Shown: positions 1 through 11,434, counted from the stretch's first letter. The stretch: 64,000 nucleotides of DNA from Aplectana chamaeleonis (GCA_029168955.1 JAPDOI010000066.1:1488501-1552500), one strand, 5' to 3'. Numbers and translations are program-made. Notes: generated from the letters alone by a model not told the origin.

Positions 1-185
1 AGACTTCATAATTTTTTTTCTAAGAAAACCATATTGGAACTTGCCTTCCACGAAACGTATAGAAACTAAACTATATGATTATTTATACAAATCGCTTCCT
101 TCAACTTTTTTATCCTTATTTAATTAATCAATGGAGTTCAAATAAATTATTAGTTTATTTCAATTTCTTCTATTTTCTATTATAA

Positions 186-298
186 AAAGATGTCACGGGG
201 TAGCTGAGTTGAACGCAAAACTCAAATGTCAGGCAGGACTCGAACCTGCATTGCACGGTTTCCGGACGAGAAATTTACCATTACACCACCGACACCCT
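186..298 (-). mobile_element. tRNA-derived SINE, copy 1 (intact pol III boxes)
   Basis: Read on the minus strand, 295 down to 226 resembles a tRNA. The acceptor-like ends GTGTCGG and CTGACAT pair over 7 positions (two are G-T). An A box TGGTGTAATGG lies at 278-288, and a perfect T-arm (GCAGG, loop TTCGAGT, CCTGC) at 233-249 carries the B box GGTTCGAGTCC. The anticodon stem does not pair well, so it is not a working tRNA. A tail follows (TTTTGCGTTCAACTCAGC) and then a run of five T at 184-188, a pol III terminator. The same tail and B box recur at 45.8 and 46.2 kb, which makes this a dispersed SINE family rather than a tRNA gene. Confidence 0.7.
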
Positions 299-465
299 TC
301 TCTGCATTTCTCAGCTATACACACATGAAATATGTCACCATGTGTGCTACTTTGAACATTGAATCATAATATATCTCATATTCCAATTCAGAATTTAGAA
401 AAAAGAATGCCTTGTGATCATTTAGAATTCTATGAAGTAGTTTATAAAACCGTTCAAACAAATTT

Positions 466-1050
466 TCTATTAGTTCATTTTTTCTGCGATTGCGTTTAAA
501 CTATTTTCTTATTAATATTCAGAATTTTCTCATATTTTGAAAACAGTTCATTTTTCTTTTTTTTTCTCATAATTATATTTTATATTCACTTTTCGGGCTT
601 ACTGGGCTTTTTGTGCTGGGCTTCGAATATTAACTCATAATATTATCCATGAGTCCATTTTTTTCTCATATTCTCATATTCATATTCAGAATTTTCTCAT
701 ATTTTCTATTAGTTCATTTTTCTTTTTTTCTCATAATCACACTTTGTCTTGACTTTTTCGGCTTACTGGGCTTTTTGGGCTGGACTCTGAACATTAGTTC
801 ATAATATTTTCTCATTATTCATTTTTTCATACTCATATTCAGAATTTTCTCATATTTTCTGTTTGTTCAATTTCCTTTTTTTCATAATTATACATTATTT
901 TCACTTTTTGGTCTTACTGGGCTTTTTGGGCTGGACTCTGAACATTATTTCATAATTTTTTCTATTAGTTCATTTTTTTCTCATATTCACATTCAGAATT
1001 TTCTCATGTTTTCTTTTACTTCATTTTTCTTTTTCTTTCTGGAAATTATA
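466..1050. repeat. AT-rich tandem repeat, about 150-165 bp unit
   Basis: The motif CTTACTGGGCTTTTTG recurs at about 598, 762 and 913, each copy embedded in TTAGTTCATTTTTC and CAGAATTTTCTCATATTTTC blocks. This gives roughly three diverged units of 151-164 bp. No coding potential is visible. Confidence 0.7.
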
Positions 1051-2211
1051 CTTTATATTCACTATATTCACTACATTTTGATTAATAACGTATTTATTAT
1101 ATTATTCTTTACTTATTTATGCAGTTTGTTCTTGAATTGAATATATATTAATTTTTTTACCAGTCAGCCAGCCTGTCATGTGATTTGAATTTTCACATAA
1201 ATATCAAAAACTCATGGATTGAAAATAGCAAACTATTTGTTTATTAATTCAACTCATTGATTATAATTTTTCACCTTTTTTCCAAAGAAAAAAAACTACT
1301 CAGTTTTTTCGAATTAGTAAAATTGTAATTATTTGCAAGCTACTTTTGATCCTTGTTCTATTAAAAAGGAGAGCGAGAAATGTGATGATGACGGTGAATC
1401 ATTCATTTGTTTTAATTTCATTCATTATCTACAAAACCACTTTTCTTTTCTCTTTTTTCCTCTTGATAGGGTATTTTATATTGAGTTTCTTTTCTGTCTT
1501 TTATTACTGCTTTCCAACTGATATTCCATTCTATTGCATAATTTTTGATTTGTTTATGTAAATTGTCAATTAACTGAATACTTAAATATATTTGTTTACT
1601 GTTGATAAAGTATAGGACTATTACATACATACATAAGTCACCTCGTATTTCTCTAGATGTATTGAAAGTTTGGATATTAAGAGCATCAAACAATTTATTC
1701 ATTAATCAAATCAATTATTACAATTTTTGAATTTTTTAAATAAAATCTTTTTCCTCTTTTTCTCTTTTTTGAATAAGTGAACTGGTACATAATCTATTCA
1801 AAAGTGGGAAATATGAGTGTTTATGCAAACTTTCATTTAACTTATTCATTTTAGCCTACTTTAAATGAACTCATTTACTTGTTTTCTACTAACTTCGTCA
1901 CCCTATGTAGTTCAATTGAATTTATTATCCCTCTTTTCAATTGAATTCATTATCATCTTGATTCGATTGAAATTTTTTTTGTTGTAGTGTGTCGATCGAT
2001 AGTTCATTCAATCATTTTCATTTTTTAAAATCTCTTTAGAAACTGAACTCATTGATCAGTTTTCAAATAGACTTTTTCTTTAGTGAAAAAATTTGATTCC
2101 TCTTTGATTGGGATACTTACTTTTTTATTTAAAAATTAAGTTGGCCTCGGTAATCTACACTCTAGGGTGAGATCTTTGGTTCCCTTCTTCTCAAACAAAT
2201 CCCTTCCTTTC
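1051..2211. other. AT-rich stretch, no gene seen
   Basis: The sequence is A/T-rich with many homopolymer runs. The short open frames here are low complexity and show no family signature, splice pattern or repeat boundary I can support. Confidence 0.6.
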
Positions 2212-3170
2212 TGATGTCTAGCTAGCAAGTAAAATGTAGCCGGTGAAGCCTCATAAAAATATAGTCACAAGTCCGAAAATCACCAGACGCTCACAATATC
2301 TACGCACGTCAACTGGCTCAAGTCGCAATCAAATATTGTTAGAAGCAGAAAAGAAAATGAGAGAAAGAGGTAATGTGCCACATAATAGGGAAACAATAAT
2401 CACATAATTCAAGGGCAATGTTTACCAATTACCAATTTCCCATTTTTACCAGAAGTGCAAGCTTTAGAGCCTTCTAAGGAAAGCAGGAAAGACAGAACGA
2501 CGAAAAATGGGCAGGAAGTGAATGAAAACTGCGTGGATCAGTGCACCCTACAAATCAGTCCGCCCGCATTATGGAAGAGTTGTCCGTCCCTAGGAGCACT
2601 TGACAAACTGCTGAATACTCTTCATTTCGGGAAATCCTATTATTCTAAAATGCCCATTTAGATTCTTTTCAAGTATTTCTGTTGAAGGAGACAAAAAATT
2701 GAAATTAAAGGTCTTCCGCGAGAACATAGCCAGAAGAATATGTAGGCGGGGGCGCGGCGGTAGATCGCCGTTCGCGGTAGAAATCATGCTGACCGATTGT
2801 GTCGCGATTGCCGCGCGGTTGCCGCAAATGATCGCGCTTGGTCTATTCACTAGGCTAGATAAGGTGAGAGACTTATAACTCTCCCAGGAAGTTTGAATCG
2901 CAAACTTATTCCCTACGGTGGAAAATGTGCCCCACCAAACACATACCTATATGTAACAGGCGCACGGGCGGGAATTGATTGGCTTGTGGAGTCTTCTAAA
3001 GGAATTTTTTCTCCAAAATGTGGGGGTTTTGGCGAACTACTCAAACGAGCAATTTGTACTAGATGAGGTCTAGCAAGAAAAAATGTAGCCGGCTGAACAC
3101 TCACCGCAAACATAGTTGGGAATCCGAAAACCTCCAGACGGTCACAAAACGTCCTTCGAAGGACGTCAAG
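2212..3170. repeat. Pair of diverged direct repeats (2212-2312 and 3062-3170)
   Basis: Both blocks read GTCTAGCAAG, AAATGTAGCCGG, CCGAAAA, CCAGACG, TCACAA and ACGTC in the same order and orientation. They look like two copies of one dispersed repeat about 100 bp long. The 750 bp between them contains nothing recognisable apart from a GC-rich patch near 2740-2830. Confidence 0.55.
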
Positions 3171-3816
3171 GATAGTTTTCCGTTGAAGCGTATCTGATGT
3201 CCTAAAAATTGAAGAACCACTTCGAATAGAAATATAATTTGTAGACAATCGAGACGTATGAAATCGGATTGAACTGAAGTACCAGAATTCAGAATATTCT
3301 TAGGGCACAGTCCAACCTCAGGTGCAAAATCTGATATTTCCATATAATTGTGACATCGACCCTCCCTGATTTGCACCTGCCCGATGCCAGCTCTCAATTC
3401 CTCCCAATGAGCGAGATATAAGGAGCCACCCTGGCACGCCCACTGCAAGAAACCACTTTGGCACGCCCCTTTCACGATCTTTCGAGGTCAGTAGAGGCTA
3501 GATGCGCGATGGTTTCAACCAACAACCTCGCTGTTCCTTTCATTCTCGCCTTTTCTCTTCACTCAGATTCGCTCCAGTGCATCGGTTGCAAATGAAGGGA
3601 AATACCGATGTCAGACAACTCGTCCACAACACTTTCACAATTTAAATTCAGGCAACTTTTGAAGGGTCTTAACTCGAGGAAATATGGGATTCATCGATAC
3701 AAAAACGATCAATTCATAAGTTCCAGTTTCTTCCGCGTTTCGCTTTCTATAAACCGCATTTTTGAGCATTTTGCCGACATTGCAGTAGGCTCGGCTCAAA
3801 GTCCAAACTGAAAATA

Positions 3817-4531
3817 CAGGTTGGTAGAAAAGTACTGAAAGCGACACCTATTAAGCAGCAAAGGAATAAAACTTCATGCACCATTTTGACGTTTCATCTT
3901 TCATATGAACATACAAAAGTTTTTATTTCGATCTGTCACTCAGGCCATTCTCGGCCCCGAGCCGCACCGAACGGGAATTGGACCCGACTGACAGTTCGGT
4001 TCGTTCTCCCAATATCCGGGCCACTGCTGTTGCCGTTTGGGCCAACTGGAAGAGCCCGGACAGCAACAGCAGTGGCCGGAAAGCGGCGGCAGTGGCCCGA
4101 AAAGCAACAAAAGCCGACCCACAGATTGGGAGAACGAGCCGAACTGTCAGGCGGCTTGGGGTCGAGAGTCGTATGTGCAATTCGTTCATTGCTTACAAGC
4201 CATTGGAAATAAAACGAGTACTCCATATTTTACATAAAGAATTACGAATGAACAAGCTGTTTGGAAAGTTAGTGCCGCATTCGTTTAAAGCTCAACAAAA
4301 ACTCACACTAAAGCAAATTTGTCAGCATCATCTTAATCCTTTTAATAAGGATAAAACCGATTTTGAGCGTCGTTTTGTAACTATGGATGAAACCTGGATC
4401 TACCACCATTATCCTAAACATTAACAAGAACGATAACAGTGGACTGGGGCTGATCATTTAACCGTGGAACAGTATTTTGCAGAGCTTCCAGAAAATCATT
4501 ACGGAGATGGTATTCGATATTTCCTGCTTAT
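3817..4531 (+). pseudogene. Mariner (Tc1/mariner) transposase remnant
   Basis: A mariner-type left end, CAGGTTGGTAGAAAAGTAC, follows a TA at 3815-3816. Coding remnant resumes at about 4200 on the plus strand: EQK-like text, then FERRFVTMDETWIYHHYPKH, ending in a stop at 4422-4424. The block MDETW with its first catalytic Asp is the mariner DD34D signature. After the stop, 4440-4530 still encodes the C-terminal mariner block YFAELPENHYGDGI in another frame. The helix-turn-helix region is missing, the second and third catalytic Asp are not found and no right end is present. A MITE (3938-4171) sits inside. Dead copy. Confidence 0.75.
3938..4171. mobile_element. Hairpin MITE family M1, copy 1
   Basis: The left end CAGGCCATTCTCGGCCCCGA and the right end, whose reverse complement is ACTCTCGACCCCAAGCCGCC, form an inverted repeat. 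Inside, GAACTGTCAG and TTCGGTTCGTTCTCCCAAT pair with their complements and the centre is GCAACAGCAGTGGCC-rich. The same family occurs at 19.94, 52.48 and 52.63 kb. It interrupts the mariner remnant. Confidence 0.75.
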
Positions 4532-4921
4532 CATGGAAACGGTCCCACGTTAATTCTAATGGTATCTCTGGAATCGTATAAGAACCCCCTGGGAACAGAG
4601 TTATGGCCGCTCAACGATTTCCTGAAATTGAACAGCGAAGGCATGGTGGACGAGTTGTCCGATGCTTGTAACTTCCGTCATTTGCAACCAATGCATCGGC
4701 GCGGACCTCAATGAACAACTCACGCCCTCTGTAGAGCCCCAAAGGTTGCCAAAGGGTGTGGCTCAGGGGCTTCTTGTTGTTGGCGCGCCAGAGTGGCTCC
4801 TTGCTATATCTCGCCTTTTCGGAGGCATTGAGAGCTCGCACTTGGCAGGTATTATATAGGATGGTTGTTCTTCATAATTATGTGGAAATCTCAGATTTCG
4901 TTCCCGAGTTTAGACTGCGCC

Positions 4922-5860
4922 TTGATCCAGAATCGAAAGAAAGCACAGGAGATTATGTACATTTTGAGGTTTCTGAAAAATTAGTTCAGTGGAGCACATA
5001 CACACAATTCAGATTTTTACGTCTCATAGAGCGGACAGGAAGATTCGCAGCAAATGCAGGATGTTCCGAGGTGGTTTTCGGGGCTGCCCGCGGCTGCTTG
5101 TACCCACTAGCGACGCTGGTAAGACGCTGCGAGGAGCTCTACTGACGCTTTCTTGACGGTTCCAGTACTAGCCATCCGGCTATCAGCCGCGGACAGTACT
5201 ATAGAGCGCCGCGGATGGTCATTGGACTATACAAAATGTGGAAATGTTCCTTCAACATACTCACACAATCTCGCGCTAGAAGCCGAACAGAATAGCAACA
5301 GCAGCCTTGCGATCATTCGGTTACTTCCGGAAATTCCCCCATTTTTTCCAGGCCACTACTGTCGCTATTGTCGCCACAGCTGTCCGGCTAGCAGCTAAAA
5401 GAAAGACTGGAGTTCGAGTAGCGCAGCTACTAGCCGAACAGAAACCCAACAGCTGTCTCCAAATCTCATCAGGATGCCGTTGTTATTCGAAATTTAGGGA
5501 CAATAGCAACAGTTTTTTTTCCAAATTTTCAACAGCAGTAGCTGATATGTTGAACTTGGCGGAACTTAAAGGAGTCTGTTCTGCTACTAGAGTTAGATTG
5601 TCTTAGTAGGTTATGATGGTCGCCAACCGCTCCATACTACGCAAAAAACCACTTGTAGGACACGGCAAGAATATTTTCGCGTATTCGGCGTCTTTTTATT
5701 GAAAATTCCCTATAAACTATTTTTCGGATCTGTAAAGCTACTTAGAATCCTAATGAGGTGTATGCAACGGTATAATCTCAAACAATGGGGCGGATCGTCC
5801 GGACCGCGTTCCACTATCGTACCAACCGCGGGCGGAAAATGCATTCCGTATCGAAGGCGC
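4922..5860. other. No gene seen; CAG/ACAGC-rich repeat-like sequence
   Basis: The stretch holds several short phrases such as GCCGAACAG and GCCGGCTA in both orientations near 5100-5480. They suggest an old repeat, but I could not define its ends. Open frames here have no recognisable motif. Confidence 0.4.
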
Positions 5861-5865
5861 GAATT

Positions 5866-6022
5866 TGCGTACTGAGCATGTTTCACTGCCTACCAACCGC
5901 GTGACAATGCTTAAACACCGCGTGGCAGTGCGTATCGACCGCACGGCGATACGTACTACCCGCGTCACAATGCTTACCGAACGCGTGGCACTGCGTATCG
6001 ACGGCGCCAGTTTGCGTTGCAA
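5866..6022. repeat. Degenerate tandem repeat, about 24 bp
   Basis: Phrases of the type CCGCGTGACAATGCTTA, CGCGTGGCAGTGCGTATCGA and CGCGTCACAATGCTTACCGA repeat at roughly 24-bp spacing. Because 24 is a multiple of three, frames stay open on both strands; nothing suggests that they are translated. Confidence 0.6.
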
Positions 6023-6163
6023 GCGCGTGCGAAGCGCTCCGATCGTCGCCCATCTCGCTGTCGATACGCTACTTGTCCGCGATCGGCACGCCCCATCGCC
6101 TGAGATAGTTTTCCTGGTTTGAGCTCAAACAAGAAAGTTTGGGGTGAATTTTTTTGTGAAAAT

Positions 6164-6300
6164 CGGCATGGATCGTGAAGAGACTTTGCGTTCACTGTTG
6201 AAGGATGGCGGAAACTCGGTGCACCTACGTTATAGCTTATGGCACCGAGTTCGCGCCAACCTTCAACAGTGAACGTGACGTCTCTTCACGATCCATGTCG
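6164..6300. mobile_element. Hairpin MITE family M3, copy 1
   Basis: A nearly perfect hairpin: CGGCATGGATCGTGAAGAGA at the left is matched by its complement ending at 6300, and GTTCACTGTTGAAGG and ACTCGGTGCA also pair. The stem is about 60 bp with a short loop near 6228. A second copy lies at 15793-15932. Confidence 0.8.
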
Positions 6301-6569
6301 ACGCTGCCAACACAGTATGCTGCTCCACAGCGCTATTTGTACTGCGTAACGATCTGGAAATCAAATCCGGACTTTTTTGTTTACATCAAACCTTATCAAG
6401 AATTGAATTTCTGGATAGCCCTCCTCGCCTTAATCCTAGATAGCTTTTCAGATACGGGAAAAGTTCACTTTGAAGCAAGTTATTAGAAAGAAAACTAAAG
6501 ATGCGAAAACTGGTCCCGCGCGCCTTCTGATCAAACCCTACGGGCGATTGCGCACATAGTTACTCACTA

Positions 6570-6708
6570 GTTCCAAGCCAAATTTACTCTGTCCCTCGCG
6601 CGCTTATGCGGAGCAGGGGTAGAGACAGCGAGACAGTGTGGGGAGAAGGAGAAGCAGCGTACGCACGCAGACGCACGCGATGAACGGAACTAAATTTCAC
6701 TCGGAAAC
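6570..6708 (-). repeat. Dispersed repeat R9, copy 1
   Basis: Its reverse complement matches 42735-42868 over about 130 bp, for example CTTCTCCCCACACT, GCGCGAGGGA and CAGAGTAAATTTGG. No terminal repeats were identified. Confidence 0.65.
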
Positions 6709-7721
6709 AGAGGATACCTGACAAAGCAAGATTTTAATAGCTGAGTATGAATAACGAAAATTGATTCTTCTCTTTGAAAAAAAAACTGTTAAAATGACAC
6801 ACTACTCTACAATCAATCATATCTCTATTCTTAAAAATTGGGTGCACAGCGAAGTCCTTACCTAAGCAAGGCAGAAGGTTTGCAAACTTTCTGTCTTCAT
6901 TTGAGCCCCAAACCTTTTAAGCTGCTTCACGATAAATACAAAGTTTTAAAGAAGTTTGTAAATTTTTTTCTACGAAAAGCCATAACGAATGCGCCATGCA
7001 CACACCTCAACATTCGAAAACCGTGTACTCGATAAATGAGGATTTCACGAACCCGTTCATACCAATAATTTTTTAAAGAGTATTTTTGGCAATAATAATG
7101 CATAAAATGCTCAATATGTACAAGATAGGGTCTAGACACGGGATGGACGATGAATGGATGGTGAATATTTGTGTCCGCATTCATGATAATCAGCAAGTTT
7201 GCCGATTTCCTAACAATGCGAAAACGTACATAACAGAGACGAAACTGAATAGGAAATGAATTCTCGAAAGCTATACGTTTAGTACACATTGCAACAATTA
7301 GCATAAGTACATAGCACTATAACGTGAGATTTGTGTTAGATACAATTTTTTTTCTAGAATTAGAAACCCTCTGTACAGAAGTACAGAAATAAATGTTTAG
7401 ATTCTCACACTAAATAATGATAAACTCTTTCATGTCGCCTGGTAACTATGAGATCAAGATTTCTTCGAATAAGGGAGATAGAGGAAAACCCGAGGTCCCA
7501 TCACTAGTAGGAAACTCAAGGCCACGCCCTTTGTACCAGATTTTGTCCCAAAGGAGTCCAATGCTTTTCGATCGATATCCTCGCCTTGACTTTTTTATGA
7601 ACCCTATTTCGTATTTTTCTGTTTCACCTTTACTCTTTAGGCATGGAATGAGAGAGAAGAACAAGTTTGAAACAACTGGCAGAATATTTGGGTCTATACT
7701 TACTGTCTTTAACGGTGCGAA
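6709..7721. other. No gene seen
   Basis: Moderately AT-rich sequence. Open frames on both strands are short and lack splice signals or family motifs. Confidence 0.5.
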
Positions 7722-7849
7722 ATTCCGGTCCGCAGTTGCGGACAACCGCTGTTGCAACACTCAGCTAGAAGATAATCGTGCCGGGACTCACCAGCACGAT
7801 TATCCGGGCATGCTTGCCGCAACAGCAGTAGTCCGCAGGTGCGGACCGG
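7722..7849. mobile_element. Hairpin MITE family M4, copy 1
   Basis: ATTCCGGTCCGCAGTTGCGG at the left pairs with GTCCGCAGGTGCGGACCGGA at the right. Internally, GATAATCGTGC pairs with GCACGATTATC. The terminal phrase GGTCCGCA-TTGC recurs at 36.37, 46.29 and, as a remnant, near 63.15 kb. Confidence 0.75.
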
Positions 7850-7919
7850 AATCTGACCCCGATTAGGCCATTACTTCCCTACCTGGGGTTTTGGGAGCTC
7901 CCTAAGACACCGAAGGCAC

Positions 7920-9480
7920 CTCGGCGCTCAATCCCTCCGTCTCTGCAGATGCCTCTCCCAATCTGTCTTTCTCCCACCCTCTTCTGTCCCTTTGTTTCAG
8001 TGCGCCAAACTAGGTCTTCTTTCTTTGTGTCTTTCCCGCTAACTCTAGTGTACCACTGCCTCTTCGTCTCCATACGTCTCACTATGTGTCTACTGCTCTG
8101 CTTCTCCGCCACTCTGCTCATCTACCCCTCAGACTCTTATTCAATGAGTATCTCTCTTCCGCCGCACTATCTCTACCTTTCATTTTTCTCGCCTTCTCTG
8201 CCTTTCCTATTTTTTCGTATTTTTCAATATTTCAGGCCCTTTCCGTCCTTTATCTTTTTCATTTATTAGGAGGTACGCGTCCCTCTGTGTTTTCCTATCT
8301 CTTCATCTATCTACCCTGATCCTTGTTTTCTCTCTCCTTCCGTGCCTCTATATGTTACTATGCCCCACTTGAGTCCTTCCTCCGCGCTTAACCCTTCCTT
8401 TCTATCTCCCTCTCTCTCTGTTTCTCTGTCTCTCTTTCTCTCCCTCTGTTTCTCTCTGTCTCTCTCTGTTTCTCTCTGTCTCTCTCTGTCTCTCTGTCTC
8501 TGCCCTCTCTCTGTCTCTCTCAGTCTCTCTCAGTCTCTCTCAGTCTCTCTCTCAGTCTCTCTCTGTCTCTCTCTGTCTCTCTCTTTTTCCTTCTGTCTCT
8601 CTCTGTCTCTCTTCGTATCTCAATGTCTCTCTCCGTCTCTCTGTCAGAGTTACACTACTTCAATCCTTCTTCCCGTGTCTGTGTGTTTCACACCGCGTCT
8701 TTCTGCCTCTCTGCCTTCACCTCCCCTCTCCCATACCTGCCCCATTCGGATCCCTCCCTCTGCCTCAGTGGGTTTCCACCTGTCCCACTGGATTTCTTTC
8801 TATCACCCTGTGTCCTCCCTCTTCCTTTCTCTGCCTTCATCTCGCCCCTGCTCTTTTCTCCCTTCTTTTCTAACTCTCACTCAAGCTCTCAGTAAATTTC
8901 TTTCTATGGCGCAGGCTTTGTCTCTACCTCGCTTCGTTTCTATTACCATCTCTCCCTACTTATCTACTCCGCCACCTCCTTCGAGGTCTTGCTGCTTCCG
9001 CCTCTCCTTGACTCTATATCCTTCGTAATCGGGCATCTTCGTTTTGTCTTTGTGTCTATCTCTTTACTCCTCTACCTGTCTGCGTCTATCCAATTACTCC
9101 CTCTCCCATCTCTCTCCTTCTATTGTCAACCTATGTCACATTGCCTCTCCCCTGTCTTTTTTCTCTCTCGTTCCTTTTCCTTGATCACACTGTTTCTCCT
9201 TTTTTTCTCTACATATTTGTGTCCTCATCTTACCCTTTTTTCTATCTCGCCAACTTCCTCTCTTCTTCTACCTCTGTCTATCTATTATTCTCTCTGTCCT
9301 TTTTTTTGCTTTCCCTAGTTGATGTTCCCTCGGTGTCTCTCTGTTAATAAATAGCTCTCTTCCCTATCGCGCTTCCTATGTATTCTGCAAATTTCTGTCC
9401 CTCTGCTACTCAGTCTATCCGTACCCTCTACCGTTCTACCCTCTCTCCATCTCGAGTCACCGAAAATACCCCTCCTACTA
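7920..9480 (+). repeat. 1.5-kb pyrimidine-rich tract with (CTCTCTGT)n core
   Basis: The plus strand is overwhelmingly C and T. From about 8400 to 8640 it is a CTCTCTGTCTCTC microsatellite, with diverged C/T sequence on either side. The long serine/leucine open frame it produces is a by-product of the repeat and should not be annotated as a gene. Confidence 0.9.
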
Positions 9481-9747
9481 TGGAGTCTTGAACGGGAAGG
9501 GGGTCTGGCCAAAATTTTCATGTAATACGCTAATACGCACACACACTTTTAGAAACTTATGAAGCTATACTTGGGAGATTTAGGCTGTCGAACACGACCA
9601 AAAGTTTGTTGCGGGAACATGAAATCAATAAGCAGTAGAGAAACCCGTAGGATTAAAGGTTGAAAGGAAAAAGGGGAACCATAAATCCGTCCCTCGTGTT
9701 CTAGCCAGGATTGCTTTACGCACTCGCCTGAGATACTTCACAACATG
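9481..9747. other. Short spacer, nothing recognised
   Basis: Unique-looking sequence between the pyrimidine tract and the hAT element that starts at 9748. Confidence 0.5.
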
Positions 9748-10263
9748 CAGGGGTGTGCATTTTCCGTTTACCGATTTACCGATTTTCCGGTGTTTTTCGG
9801 CAAATTTTGATTTACCGATTTACCGAATTCTTCTCGAAATTTACCGAAATTTTTACCGAGAAGAAAAATTGGCTGTTTTTCGCCCAACCGGCCTACTTTT
9901 CACTCGTTTTTCACGGGTCTTCCGCTGCTATGGCATGCCTTTGGCAGGATATCCTTCTTCATCCTTATTTTTGTTACTCTTTTTTGAATTTTTGGCTTAC
10001 TTTTTGAATGTTCAAACGATCTCTCCACCTTCTGTATCACGCGCTTCTTCTTATCGAGATATGTACTACTACGAGAAATATACTCTTTTTCATTCCAAGT
10101 GAACTCATGTTTCCGGTTATCACAGCGCGGAGCGGGAACTTTTTCGTCGAAACCTCCTTATCACTAGTTATATTTCACCGAGGCCCACCGCTCCGCAGCT
10201 GGTGATAATCGAAATCAACAGGTCACTGTGGATGTACCAGAGCTTACATATTTCATTCAGAAA

Positions 10264-10550
10264 TGTTAACAGGTTCGCAACTCAGACAATGGGTGCGGAC
10301 TGACCGCTGGCAATCAAGGCCTCTGCGGGCGGTACGCCAGCAAGGTTCGGGCGGATCGCTGCCAATCGTGGCCTCATCGGGCGGATCGCTGCCTCTCGTT
10401 GTCTCCGCGGGCGGATCGTTGCGTTTTGGCGGGAGGATAGCGGCACTTGGGGAACTTGATCACGCTAGCGGACGGATCGCCGGCAAGCTCTAAAGCGGCT
10501 ATCCGCCCGCAACCTGCCAGCGATCCGTCTGAGAACGCGGCAAAGTTAAC
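10264..10550. mobile_element. Small foldback nested in the hAT element
   Basis: GTTAAC at both ends, followed inward by TTCGCAACTCAGAC at the left and GTCTGAGAACGCGG at the right, defines an inverted repeat of about 45 bp. The interior is rich in GGGCGGATCGCTGCC, the same vocabulary as the minisatellite at 10695. Confidence 0.6.
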
Positions 10551-10694
10551 TTCAAGTCACCTTCGAAGGATCACTCAGAAGCCGGAGAATAATTTTTGGC
10601 AGCTGAGGGGATGGTTCCCACGGCTAGGGGGGGGGTGGTCCCGCACACGGAGATCGTGCTGGGAACCATCGGAATAACCCTTACGTGGCATTGA

Positions 10695-10838
10695 GGGCGG
10701 ATCGGTGGCTAATAGCGGGCGGGTCGCTGGCTACTGGCGGGCGGATCGTTGGCTACTTGCGGGCGTTTCGCTGGCTACTGGCGGGCTGATAGCTGGCTAC
10801 TGGCGGGAGGATAGCTGGCTACTGGCGGGCGGATGGCG
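10695..10838 (+). repeat. 22-bp minisatellite, about 6.5 units
   Basis: The unit is GGGCGGATCGCTGGCTACTG plus GC. Six full copies run from 10695 to about 10826 and a partial copy follows. An inverted piece of it (GATCCGCCCGC) lies at 10853-10890, so the array sits in the arm of a hairpin inside the hAT element. Confidence 0.8.
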
Positions 10839-10959
10839 CGGGGGGGTATGTCGATCCGCCCGCCAAAAGCCAGCGATCCGCCCGCACCTACTGTCTGAGA
10901 ACGCAGCAGAGTCCTGAAGCAGATATTTCGGGATCTGGAAAAATTCTTTTCGGGGCCCC

Positions 10960-11180
10960 CGGACACAACACTAAATCCACTGCAGTTCTGGAACGACTCC
11001 ATGGGGAAAGTATCGTACCCACGTGATTCCTCACTGACCAACAATAACTTTTGCGCGCCTTTTGGCACAGTTAAGGCGGAAAGGGTGTTTCCCTCAGATG
11101 AACTGATTTTGAGTGACTACAGAAAGGCCTTGACCACAGAAAATTCCAGTGGGTTGGTTACTCTTTCTCGAAATCAACGT
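10960..11180 (+). pseudogene. hAT transposase C-terminal dimerisation-domain remnant
   Basis: Plus-strand translation from about 10983 gives QFWNDSMGK, then YPRDSSLTNNNFCAPFGTVK, AERVFPSDELILSDYRKAL and LVTLSRN. The order FW, YP-L, a small-residue block before E-RVF, then R-L and L-RN is the hAT family C-terminal (hATC) layout. Only this portion survives. The BED finger and the catalytic core are not recognisable in the remaining 1.2 kb, which is filled by repeats. Non-functional. Confidence 0.7.
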
Positions 11181-11434
11181 CCCGCTGATCGGGTTCGGCC
11201 GTTGAGCTCAGTTTAATATGTAAAACTCAGTGATTATTTACACTATCCTCATGCACTATTGAAAATGATACATAAATACTAATGGTAATTTGTGCTATCA
11301 TATGGGATATGTACCGAAGACGAAGTCAAAATTTTAACCGAATTTTCAGTTTTTACCGTATTTACCGATAAAAAAAAATTCGGTAAAAACTTTCGGTAAA
11401 AAATTTACTGAAAAGAATTTTCCGCACATCCCTG

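Larger units (their letters stand above)
3303..4921. mobile_element. Foldback element, TTAA family A3, carrying a mariner
   Basis: Arms at about 3303-3690 and 4540-4921 are inverted copies of each other. Shared blocks include AATCTGATATTTCC with GAAATCTCAGATTTCG, and GCGAGATATA followed by AGGAGCCAC. The left end reads TTAG then GGCACAGTCCAACCTC; the right end (reverse complement) reads TCAA then GGCGCAGTC. This matches the family seen at 47.9, 51.5 and 61.1 kb. The loop holds a mariner remnant with a further MITE inside it, so three insertion layers are visible. Confidence 0.65.
9748..11434 (+). mobile_element. hAT-type transposon with internal insertions
   Basis: It begins CAGGGGTGTGC and ends GCACATCCCTG, the classic hAT-style inverted ends. 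Next to both ends lies a cluster of TTTACCGA / TCGGTAAA motifs (9766-9860 and 11330-11420). A hAT dimerisation-domain remnant is encoded on the plus strand at 10960-11180. The 8-bp flanks (ACAACATG left, TTCAAAAC right) do not match, so the target duplication is lost or the element is rearranged. Confidence 0.75.

Noticed and set aside
226..295. Functional tRNA gene
   Set aside because: T-arm and acceptor pair, but the anticodon stem does not, and the same unit with an added tail is dispersed, so it is a SINE head.
8342..9028. Long serine/leucine-rich open frame
   Set aside because: It is produced by the CT-rich microsatellite and shifted frames read equally well.
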